Source: Peribacillus loiseleuriae | Lineage (GTDB): Bacteria; Bacillota; Bacilli; Bacillales; DSM-1321 | Assembly: GCF_001183985.1 (NCBI RefSeq) | Contig: NZ_LFZW01000001.1 | Span: forward strand, 1,767,812 to 1,831,811 | Direction: 5' to 3' | Length of the DNA stretch: 64,000 bases | Part shown: one piece after another, positions 35,499 through 41,828 of the stretch | Numbering within the stretch: position 1 is the first letter of the stretch | Layout of the letters: every line of letters starts with the position of its first letter | Program-made: the position numbers and the translations under genes | Notes under the pieces: model-generated | What the model was told of the DNA's origin: nothing | The model's database searches: none | The model's input: only the letters and a program-made list of their open reading frames with translations

Positions 35499-36860
35499 AT
35501 GAGTAAAAAAAATAAGAAGAAATTATTATCTAAAAGAAGAACTGCAAGAGAAAATGAGGGAATCACCGAAATTACTGTTAGTGGGTATAAATCAATTAGA
35601 GAAAGTAAATCTATTAAAATAAAACCTCTTACGCTACTTGCTGGTACCAATAGTTCTGGTAAATCTAGCTTTATACAACCTTTACTAATGATGAAACAAA
35701 CGTTGGAGGAAGGTTTTGATCCTGGTCCACTACTTTTGAATGGGGCACATGTTAGATTTACTTCCGCAGACCAACTATTACATACAAATTTTAATGGAAA
35801 GAAGGAGGAACAATTTCAGGTTGGATTTGAAATAAATAATGAGGATCGTTGTGACGTTACTTATCGTAAAGTCTCAAATGGATTTACAATTGATAAAACA
35901 TATTACAAGGTAACGGAGTTAGATGAAAATTATAAGAAGCAAGAAACCGAAATAACACTACATAAAGACGAGATGAGAAAAGATATAAAATCTATTATTC
36001 CACCTTACCTTTCAGATCTTATGAAAAAAATGGATGGAGGTTTACAAGCTTCAGTAGTGAGAAATAGATGTTTTTTAAAGGCGAATATACATTTAGGTAA
36101 TGATAAAAACCTTGTTTTTACTGAATTTCCATCCCAAACTTTTGACAGAGCTATAAGGAACATTTTACACTTACCAGGACTAAGAGGGAATCCTGAAAGA
36201 ACATATCCTACTACTGCTGTAGATTCTGATTTTGAAAATACATACCTACCTGGTAATTTTGAAAAATATGTTGCGAGCTTAATAAATAAATGGCAAACGA
36301 ATGATGAGATTAAATTAAGTGAGTTAGGAAATTATTTAAGTTTATTAGGACTGACTGACAAGGTGAGAACAACGAGAATTGATGACACGCAAGTATCAAT
36401 AAACGTAGGAAGAGGGGTTAAAGATTCGTTAAATGACCTAGTTAATATAGCTGATGTAGGTTTAGGGGTATCACAAACATTACCTGTATTAGTTGCTTTG
36501 GTTTACGCTAGACCGGGTCAAATGGTATATATAGAACAACCTGAGATACATTTACATCCTAGGGCACAATATATGTTTGCTTCTATATTAAGTAAGATTA
36601 TTTCTAAAGGTGTAAAGGTGGTTATGGAAACCCACAGTTCCTTAATTATCAAAGGAATTCAAACTGCTGTAGCTAAAAATGAAATTAATAATAAAGATGC
36701 TGCGCTTCATTGGTTTAGTAGAAATAAAGATTTTGGAGAAACAGAAATTATCAGTTCGAATCTGGATAGTAATGGGGCGTTTGGTGATTGGCCGATCGAT
36801 TTTGATGAAGTCGAACTGATGGCTGAAATAAATTATCTAGATGCAGCAGAGGAAGATTAA
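35499..36860 (+). CDS. ABC/OLD-like AAA ATPase (AAA_15/DUF3696 type), probable defence component
   Basis: 453 aa. A RecF/OLD-type ATPase: KPLTLLAGTNSSGKSSFIQP (Walker A GTNSSGKSS, about residues 49-57), a signature-like segment DVGLGVSQTLPVLVAL, Walker B MVYIEQPEIHLHPRAQ and H-loop VVMETHSSLII. No TOPRIM domain follows, unlike OLD nucleases. The PIN-domain gene starts four bases later, so the pair should act together with the PIN as effector. No named system is recognised. Confidence 0.85.
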   Translation: MSKKNKKKLLSKRRTARENEGITEITVSGYKSIRESKSIKIKPLTLLAGTNSSGKSSFIQPLLMMKQTLEEGFDPGPLLLNGAHVRFTSADQLLHTNFNGKKEEQFQVGFEINNEDRCDVTYRKVSNGFTIDKTYYKVTELDENYKKQETEITLHKDEMRKDIKSIIPPYLSDLMKKMDGGLQASVVRNRCFLKANIHLGNDKNLVFTEFPSQTFDRAIRNILHLPGLRGNPERTYPTTAVDSDFENTYLPGNFEKYVASLINKWQTNDEIKLSELGNYLSLLGLTDKVRTTRIDDTQVSINVGRGVKDSLNDLVNIADVGLGVSQTLPVLVALVYARPGQMVYIEQPEIHLHPRAQYMFASILSKIISKGVKVVMETHSSLIIKGIQTAVAKNEINNKDAALHWFSRNKDFGETEIISSNLDSNGAFGDWPIDFDEVELMAEINYLDAAEED

Positions 36861-36864
36861 TAAT

Positions 36865-37392
36865 ATGGGCGAAAAAGTAATGATAATTGACGCATGTGTT
36901 GCTTCTTCTGCATCAGCTAAAGATAAACCTATATCAACAATGTGTAGAAAATTGCTTTTAGAAGTTCTAGATAGCGAGCACAAATTAGGTTTTACAAAGC
37001 AGTTAGAAGAAGAGTGGAGTAACCATAGATCGCTATTAGCGATGAAAGTTTTAGCTTCAATGAAAAGTAGAAAACGAGTATTATTTATTCATGATAGTGA
37101 AGGAGTATTCGAGATTAGAGATAGAATGAAAGATCTTCCTGATAAACAAAGAATTGAAGCAATTACCAAAGATCTTCATTTAATAGAAGCAGCTTTGCTT
37201 ACAGATAAAATAATTATTTCAAGCGATAAAAGGGCTAGAAATCATTTTAGTAGTATTGTTCATATAATTGAAGAATTAAAAGAACTAACCTGGATTAATC
37301 CGGTGAATATTGAAGAAAACGTTATTGGTTGGATAAATAGTGGAGCTCCTCAGGAAGAGAAGAGACGATTGAAAAGTTCTATTCCAACTTAA
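36865..37392 (+). CDS. PIN-domain nuclease-like protein paired with the ATPase
   Basis: 175 aa. Starts MGEKVMIIDACVASSASAKD, the first strand and Asp of a PIN fold. Further acidic residues follow in FTKQLEEEWSN and TKDLHLIEAALLT, and the last conserved strand is IIISSDKRAR. This is the PIN active-site order. Likely an RNase released or activated by the upstream ATPase. A classical VapC call is not supported: there is no small antitoxin gene, and the partner is a large ATPase. Confidence 0.75.
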   Translation: MGEKVMIIDACVASSASAKDKPISTMCRKLLLEVLDSEHKLGFTKQLEEEWSNHRSLLAMKVLASMKSRKRVLFIHDSEGVFEIRDRMKDLPDKQRIEAITKDLHLIEAALLTDKIIISSDKRARNHFSSIVHIIEELKELTWINPVNIEENVIGWINSGAPQEEKRRLKSSIPT

Positions 37393-37465
37393 TTATAATA
37401 AATACATACATAGCGTTTCAAACTAATAGCAATCACATTTTTAATATAATATATAATCTTTTAAG

Positions 37466-37497
37466 AGTCATCTCAAATACGAGATGGCTTTTTATTT
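37466..37497 (+). terminator. Terminator after the PIN gene
   Basis: AGTCATCTC / GAGATGGCT stem, AAATAC loop, TTTTTATTTTGG. The downstream half (TTTTTATTTTGGAGAAAGAAGGGTGAG) is the same as in other cargo spacers. Confidence 0.85.
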
Positions 37498-37519
37498 TGG
37501 AGAAAGAAGGGTGAGGATC

Positions 37520-37756
37520 ATGATTACTTTACCAGATAAGTTTTTCGTGGAAAGTACTGATAGCGAGGAAATCTTATTGGTTACAAAGGAACGCAGCTTC
37601 TGGTGGGTTCAATTTGATTATACCCACGAAGATTATGATTCTTGTTATGATACTTCAGGTACAATGTCTGAGGAATCATTACTTCAAAGAATCCAGTCCG
37701 ATGAATATAGGATCATACCTGATGATGAGGGATGGATTGAATTGGATGATTTATAA
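37520..37756 (+). CDS. Hypothetical acidic cargo protein
   Basis: 78 aa (MITLPDKFFVESTDSEEILL), with many Asp, Glu and Trp residues and a mostly beta composition. ATG 37520 follows AAGGGTGAGG. No family recognised. One of the small genes in the cassette island. Confidence 0.65.
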   Translation: MITLPDKFFVESTDSEEILLVTKERSFWWVQFDYTHEDYDSCYDTSGTMSEESLLQRIQSDEYRIIPDDEGWIELDDL

Positions 37757-37779
37757 AAGAGAGAAAGAAGGTGAGGTCA

Positions 37780-38079
37780 ATGAAAGCAAACTGTAATGAA
37801 TGCACCAAAGAGTTTCCTATCAACTTAAAAAAGAAGAAGCATGGTAAAGGTGTAGTCGAAACATATTTCGTTTGTCCGCATTGTTCTACACGATTTAGTG
37901 CTGCATTTACAAATGATCGAGCTAGGAAATGTCAAAAGCAAATACAAAAGCTTTGGGCTGAAATAAGAGGTTGTGGAATTCCACAATTGGCAGAGCATAA
38001 GAAAGAGAAAATCGACAAGTTAACTGAGGAAAACAAAAAGATTATGAGTGAGTTGAAGGCACAGTACGCATCTACTTGA
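37780..38079 (+). CDS. Zinc-ribbon phage protein, paralogue 1
   Basis: 99 aa. CNEC and CPHC knuckles around HGKGVVETYF, then a helical basic tail. Paralogue of 40733-41038, which shares HGKG-x-x-ET-x-F-x-C-x-x-C and the same 3' terminator. The second copy lies before the HNH gene, where such a protein normally occurs, so this one is probably the duplicate. ATG 37780 with SD GAAGGTGAGG. Confidence 0.75.
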   Translation: MKANCNECTKEFPINLKKKKHGKGVVETYFVCPHCSTRFSAAFTNDRARKCQKQIQKLWAEIRGCGIPQLAEHKKEKIDKLTEENKKIMSELKAQYAST

Positions 38080-38093
38080 TGGGTGCTTTTTAA
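38068..38093 (+). terminator. Cargo terminator after zinc-ribbon paralogue 1
   Basis: GCATCTACTTGATGGGTGC then TTTTTAA. Overlaps the stop. Nearly the same 20 bases end paralogue 2 at 41037. Confidence 0.7.
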
Positions 38094-38160
38094 TTTACAA
38101 AATCTTAACAAGGACTATTTACCTATCTGTAGAATTCTTCCTGTGAAGGGAGGAATTCTT

Positions 38161-38382
38161 ATGATTATCCAATTTTATCGTAAAGAGAAAATGATTCACG
38201 AGACGAAAATGAAAATGTTAAAAGGTGTTGACTCGCCGGACGAAAGCTATCTACTACCTAAAATCGGAACAACAGTTGAAGTTAAAGGCAAGATGTATAC
38301 GGTCGATAAAAGCAATTTTGAAATTGAAGAACAACGCCGTGGAGACAATTTTGAGGTTATAGCGAAAATCTATGTAAAATGA
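38161..38382 (+). CDS. Hypothetical cargo protein
   Basis: 73 aa (MIIQFYRKEKMIHETKMKML). Beta-rich with IGTTVEVKGKMYTV, like a small OB or SH3-type barrel. ATG 38161 with SD GGGAGGA. No family recognised. Confidence 0.6.
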   Translation: MIIQFYRKEKMIHETKMKMLKGVDSPDESYLLPKIGTTVEVKGKMYTVDKSNFEIEEQRRGDNFEVIAKIYVK

Positions 38383-38387
38383 ATTGG

Positions 38388-38414
38388 AGCATCCTTTCGA
38401 GGGTGCTTTTTATT
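38388..38414 (+). terminator. Cargo terminator, near-identical to copy 1
   Basis: AGCATCCTTTCGAGGGTGCTTTTTATTTT, identical through the stem to 35270-35290. Confidence 0.85.
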
Positions 38415-38422
38415 TTAGATAT

Positions 38423-38503
38423 ATTGTCACATTTTGACGAACGATAGGGATTGTCCATTTAGTTCCTTTTGCTCATAATTGAGGGTGAAGGGAGTGTATC
38501 ATA
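38423..38503 (+). repeat. Cargo leader repeat, copy 2
   Basis: TTTTGACGAACGATAGGGATTGTCCA, then TTCCTTTT, ATAATT and GAAGGGAGTG before ATG 38504. Homologous to 33675-33754, the leader of the KwaB-like gene. Confidence 0.65.
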
Positions 38504-38971
38504 ATGAAAGTAGTTTTAAATGATGTAGAAATCCAAGGAAGAGTTGAAGACCTAAGTAGTGAAGATAAGAAAGTTGTTAGAATGGAATTTCAAACTTCAG
38601 GAAGTAATGAATATCATCTTTTTTCTGAATTAATAGGTAGTAATTCTTTGAATGTTTCTATAGAGGACTTAGGAATGGCTTATAAAGCTAAGGTTCAGAA
38701 TTATAGTAGGTCTTATCAAGATAAATTAGCAGATGATACTTTAGCTAATTTCTCTCTTGAACTTCATGAGCAAGATGAAGAAGGAAATGAATGGAACACT
38801 CAAATTGGAACTTCGATAGCTACAATGCAAAACTGGGTTAGAACACGAGCTATATCAGAAATCTTGATAGAAAAAGGTTACTTTACCGCAGAAGAATATA
38901 ATAATAAAATTGATGAAGTAACCGAAAGAGATCAAGATAAAATGTTGAATTTTATCAATACAGGAAAATAA
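38504..38971 (+). CDS. DUF3219 (YkvR)-like cargo protein
   Basis: 155 aa. The N-terminal part (MKVVLNDVEIQGRVEDLSSE, EYHLFSELIGSN, AKVQNYSRSYQDKLADDTLA, NFSLELHEQDEEG) resembles the small YkvR proteins. The C-terminal 50 residues are helical (RTRAISEILIEKGYFTAEEY). Function unknown. It has its own leader repeat and terminator. Confidence 0.45.
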   Translation: MKVVLNDVEIQGRVEDLSSEDKKVVRMEFQTSGSNEYHLFSELIGSNSLNVSIEDLGMAYKAKVQNYSRSYQDKLADDTLANFSLELHEQDEEGNEWNTQIGTSIATMQNWVRTRAISEILIEKGYFTAEEYNNKIDEVTERDQDKMLNFINTGK

Positions 38972-38984
38972 TAATTTGTAAAAT

Positions 38985-39010
38985 GCATCCTACATGGGTG
39001 CTCTTTATTT
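38985..39010 (+). terminator. Cargo terminator
   Basis: GCATCC-TACAT-GGGTGC then TCTTTATTTTGGAG, another member of the repeated terminator set. Confidence 0.75.
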
Positions 39011-39071
39011 TGGAGAAAGAAGGATATTGTTTCCTTTTATCGAAAGTTAAACAAGGAAGGAGTGTATAAAC

Positions 39072-40022
39072 TTGAAAATCACAATCGATTCGTTCGAAGA
39101 ATTACCAGTAGAATTAAGTGAACAGATGAAAATAGAATTTGAGAAATTGATTATTACCGATTTAGGAATCGGTCTGGAACTAAACCCGTTAGAGGAAATA
39201 ATAATTCCAAAAGATTTCGGAGACAGCGTTACATTTTTTCAAAAGAAGCATGGATTGCCTGTAGGGTATACTAATAACGAGATGGGCATGGCAGCAGGTA
39301 AAACTATTAGTTATATAGAAAACGGAGAATTAAAGATTGTTATTTTTATTCAAAACGGATTATTTTTTTATCTGTTTGACGAGGATAGAAAAAAATCACA
39401 ATTAGCTATTAATCTTATTCATCACGAACTATGTCATGTACATGATGAATTTAATAAAAGCAAGATGAAAAAGATAAATGATGAAATTGAGGAAGAATTA
39501 AATAAGAATGCTCTGTTAAGAATTTTATATGCCCATTCAGGGATAATTTGGGATGAGTATATTGCACCAAGGTTATCAGCAAGAACTTATTTAATAAATG
39601 AAGAATCAGACTTTTTTACAGAATACTTATTGGACTTGATAAGCGACTCGGAAAAGAAAATTATTGAAGAGATAAAACAATACAGGAGTCATGATGATAT
39701 AAATGAACTATTTAATAGGGTACAGGAATTAACTAATCCTGTAATGAAAATTGGCGCGACGGTATTCGGGTTAATACATGGTCTGTCTTTACAAAATACT
39801 GAAATAATGACGGTGATAAATGAGCATATAGATAAGACATTTCTTAGTTATGTATGGGATGATTTGGGCCATACATTATCTTATATGTTTGATCAATATC
39901 CAAATTGGGAGTCCTCAAGAATATTTGATGAACTAAATAACATAGTAATGAAAGTATGGAATGAATTAGGGATTTATCCAGAACTATATAAAGAAGACCA
40001 ATTATACATTGATGTACGTTAA
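39072..40022 (+). CDS. Zincin-like metallopeptidase of unknown function (HEXXH)
   Basis: 316 aa. LIHHELCHVHDEFNKS supplies a HExxH zinc site, and a downstream Glu-containing segment (IWDEYIAPRLSARTY) may supply the third ligand. The rest is unusual, with helical charged regions and no signal peptide, so it should be cytosolic. Start TTG 39072 with SD AAGGAAGG. Standing alone between terminators in a defence-rich island, it could be a protease effector or anti-restriction protein. No family can be named. Confidence 0.65.
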   Translation: MKITIDSFEELPVELSEQMKIEFEKLIITDLGIGLELNPLEEIIIPKDFGDSVTFFQKKHGLPVGYTNNEMGMAAGKTISYIENGELKIVIFIQNGLFFYLFDEDRKKSQLAINLIHHELCHVHDEFNKSKMKKINDEIEEELNKNALLRILYAHSGIIWDEYIAPRLSARTYLINEESDFFTEYLLDLISDSEKKIIEEIKQYRSHDDINELFNRVQELTNPVMKIGATVFGLIHGLSLQNTEIMTVINEHIDKTFLSYVWDDLGHTLSYMFDQYPNWESSRIFDELNNIVMKVWNELGIYPELYKEDQLYIDVR

Positions 40023-40048
40023 GCATCCCTTTAAGGGTGCTTTTTATT
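40022..40048 (+). terminator. Cargo terminator
   Basis: AGCATCCCTT / AAGGGTGCT then TTTTTATTTGGAGAAAG. Overlaps the metallopeptidase stop. Confidence 0.85.
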
Positions 40049-40146
40049 TGGAGAAAGAAGGGAGTTATGAGGAGGAAATAGTTAATTTTAATCATAGAAG
40101 GAAACGTGATTTCCATGCCGAAATTAATAAATAATTGATATGAATG

Positions 40147-40156
40147 GTGGTATGAT
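40147..40156 (+). promoter_or_regulatory. Extended -10 promoter, possible leaderless transcript
   Basis: GTGGTATGAT: TGG-TATGAT with the -10 ending five bases before the ATG at 40162. RNA would start at about the A of ATG. No SD precedes that ATG. Confidence 0.5.
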
Positions 40157-40161
40157 TTTAC

Positions 40162-40668
40162 ATGGAAAGATTCACGATTGAAGATTTATTAGGTATAAAA
40201 AAGCGTAAAGTTACAAGCGATGAGCCTGAAAACAGTATTAAACTTGTGGGGTTACAAGAATTTGAAAGATCAAAAGAAAACAATTATGAGATTGTCTATA
40301 CTAAGAGAAATGAACCTGTATTATTAGTTAAACCTAAAGTCTTTGATAGCTTAGCAACATTTCGGTTATTTACCTATACATTCGGACATATAGAGTGTTT
40401 TAGAATTCATTTTCATAGATTTTGTGATGAAATTGAAATCATAGATGTTGTTGTCATTGGCGAAGAGTTTCATAATAAAGGATATGGAACAGTATTAATT
40501 CAGGAAGTAATTAAATATGCGGAAAATGTTGGTTCCAAAAGAATTTACGGAAGTATTGTGAATGACTCTCTCGAGCAACATCAAAGACAAATATCATTCT
40601 ATAGCAAGAATGGATTTACTTTATATGACGACAATTATAAATTTGAAATGTTGTTTGAAAAAAATTAA
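40162..40668 (+). CDS. GNAT-family N-acetyltransferase
   Basis: 168 aa. The acetyl-CoA motif lies in VVIGEEFHNKGYGTVLIQEV (Q/R-x-x-G-x-G/A position is NKGYG), then YAENVGSKRIYGSI and RQISFYSKNGFTLY. No SD is seen, and a -10 element ends just before the ATG, so translation may be leaderless. Cargo with its own promoter and terminator, so probably expressed from the prophage. Confidence 0.82.
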   Translation: MERFTIEDLLGIKKRKVTSDEPENSIKLVGLQEFERSKENNYEIVYTKRNEPVLLVKPKVFDSLATFRLFTYTFGHIECFRIHFHRFCDEIEIIDVVVIGEEFHNKGYGTVLIQEVIKYAENVGSKRIYGSIVNDSLEQHQRQISFYSKNGFTLYDDNYKFEMLFEKN

Positions 40669-40682
40669 AGATATTAAATATT

Positions 40683-40710
40683 AGCATTCCATTAAGGAGT
40701 GCTTTTTATT
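40683..40710 (+). terminator. Cargo terminator
   Basis: AGCATTCC / GGAGTGCT then TTTTTATTATG, followed by the shared leader AGAAAGAAGGTGAGGATC. Confidence 0.85.
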
Positions 40711-40732
40711 ATGTAGAAAGAAGGTGAGGATC

Positions 40733-41038
40733 ATGCAGCCATGTCGGTGTACTAATTGCCAGCAGATGTTCGCAATTGATTTGAAAGAAAAGGACCATGG
40801 TAAAGGAATAACCGAAACATTCTTTTCCTGTTCATTTTGTAACCATCGATACTTAGTTACGGTAACTAACCGAACCATACGGAATCGTATAAGCAAGTTC
40901 TCTAATGAGTGGGCAAAGATGAGTAAGCTAAGGAACGGCAAGGAATGGGATAAAGACGTGTGGATGAAGAAGTATGAGAAGCTGCAGACATATAAGCCAG
41001 TGACTAATGAAATGATCCATAAGCTAAAGGCACAGTAA
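40733..41038 (+). CDS. Zinc-ribbon phage protein, paralogue 2
   Basis: 101 aa. CTNC and CSFC knuckles around HGKGITETFF; helical basic tail with WAKMSKLRNG. Paralogue of 37780-38079. It lies just before the HNH endonuclease and cos region, so it may take part in packaging or be a remnant regulator. ATG 40733 with SD GAAGGTGAGG. Confidence 0.75.
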   Translation: MQPCRCTNCQQMFAIDLKEKDHGKGITETFFSCSFCNHRYLVTVTNRTIRNRISKFSNEWAKMSKLRNGKEWDKDVWMKKYEKLQTYKPVTNEMIHKLKAQ

Positions 41039-41062
41039 GCATCTACTTGATGGGTGCTTATT
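41037..41062 (+). terminator. Terminator after zinc-ribbon paralogue 2
   Basis: AGCATCTACTTGATGGGTGCT then TATTCTATT; a weak T-run. Shares 20 bases with 38068-38088. Confidence 0.55.
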
Positions 41063-41083
41063 CTATTGGGAGGAATCGTTACC

Positions 41084-41419
41084 TTGGCAGAGTATAAAAC
41101 AATGGAACAGAAGAAGAAGTTCTATAGGTCGGGTGGATGGGAGCAGCTAAGACTCGAGGCTCTAAAGAGAGATAACTATGAGTGCCAAGAGTGCAAGCGA
41201 CAAGGGATGGTACACGTTGACTCACTTAAGGTAGATGGGCAACGCAAGAGTATTGAGTTGAATGTGCATCACAAGTATGAGATAGAACATCATCCGAAGC
41301 TTGCGTTGGTATTAGATAACCTTGAAACACTTTGTCTTAGTTGTCATAACAAAATGCATCCTGAAAAAGGTTTTGGTAAGAAAGGAAAGCAGACGAAGTG
41401 GAATGACGAGATGTGGTAA
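41084..41419 (+). CDS. HNH endonuclease, packaging-associated
   Basis: 111 aa. Zinc knuckle CQECKRQG, HNH core LNVHHKYEIEHHP and CLSCHNKMHPEKG. HNH proteins next to terminase assist cos cleavage in HK97-type cos phages. TTG 41084 (LAEYKTMEQKKKFY) has SD GGGAGG. The probable cos site follows the stop. Confidence 0.9.
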   Translation: MAEYKTMEQKKKFYRSGGWEQLRLEALKRDNYECQECKRQGMVHVDSLKVDGQRKSIELNVHHKYEIEHHPKLALVLDNLETLCLSCHNKMHPEKGFGKKGKQTKWNDEMW

Positions 41420-41480
41420 GGCCCCCCGGTCGAATATTTTGGAATTTTTTAAAACTCAGGGGACCGGAGAGGGGGCTCGA
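41420..41480. other. Probable cos site
   Basis: GGCCCCCCGGTC (41420-41431) and GACCGGAGAGGGGGCTCG (41462-41479) form an interrupted inverted repeat in a G/C-rich island between the HNH gene and TerS. This is the position and character of cos sites in Gram-positive HK97-type phages. The 110-bp gap to TerS has no gene. The exact nick positions are not known. Confidence 0.6.
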
Positions 41481-41525
41481 TTTTCCAGATTCAACATCAT
41501 TTTTTCACGTTAGGGGGGTGGGTAG

Positions 41526-41828
41526 GTGGCTGTAAGCATAAAAGACCTTAAGGATCAGCTTATGGGAAAGATTGATACAACTGATTTAGTCCAGGTCGAG
41601 AAAGTCGAACGTTATATAAATCTGGTCAAATCGTTTAGAAAGATCAATACAATTATCAACAAAGAAGGGGAGTCTGTTACAACAAAAAATGGATCGCAGT
41701 CTTTTACCAAGGCCCACCCTCTGATAGGTGAGCGAAATAAAATTAATGCATCTTTATTGAGTATCGAAAAGACATTTGAGTTCGGTGATATTAAGGAGAC
41801 CAAGCGCAGCGCTAGTGACCTCATATGA
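41526..41828 (+). CDS. Terminase small subunit (P27 type)
   Basis: 100 aa. DNA-recognition subunit of the packaging terminase. The helical pattern (VEKVERYINLVKSFRKINTI, GSQSFTKAHPLIGERNKINA) matches P27-like small subunits. GTG start after AGGGGGGTGGG. Overlaps terL by four bases. Confidence 0.85.
   Translation: MAVSIKDLKDQLMGKIDTTDLVQVEKVERYINLVKSFRKINTIINKEGESVTTKNGSQSFTKAHPLIGERNKINASLLSIEKTFEFGDIKETKRSASDLI

Noticed and set aside
36865..37392. VapC-type toxin of a VapBC pair
   Set aside because: No antitoxin-size gene with a DNA-binding domain precedes it; the coupled partner is a 453-aa ATPase.
37484..37519. N-terminal extension of the 37520 gene into the terminator region
   Set aside because: The extra codons overlap the terminator and SD; ATG 37520 has correct spacing.
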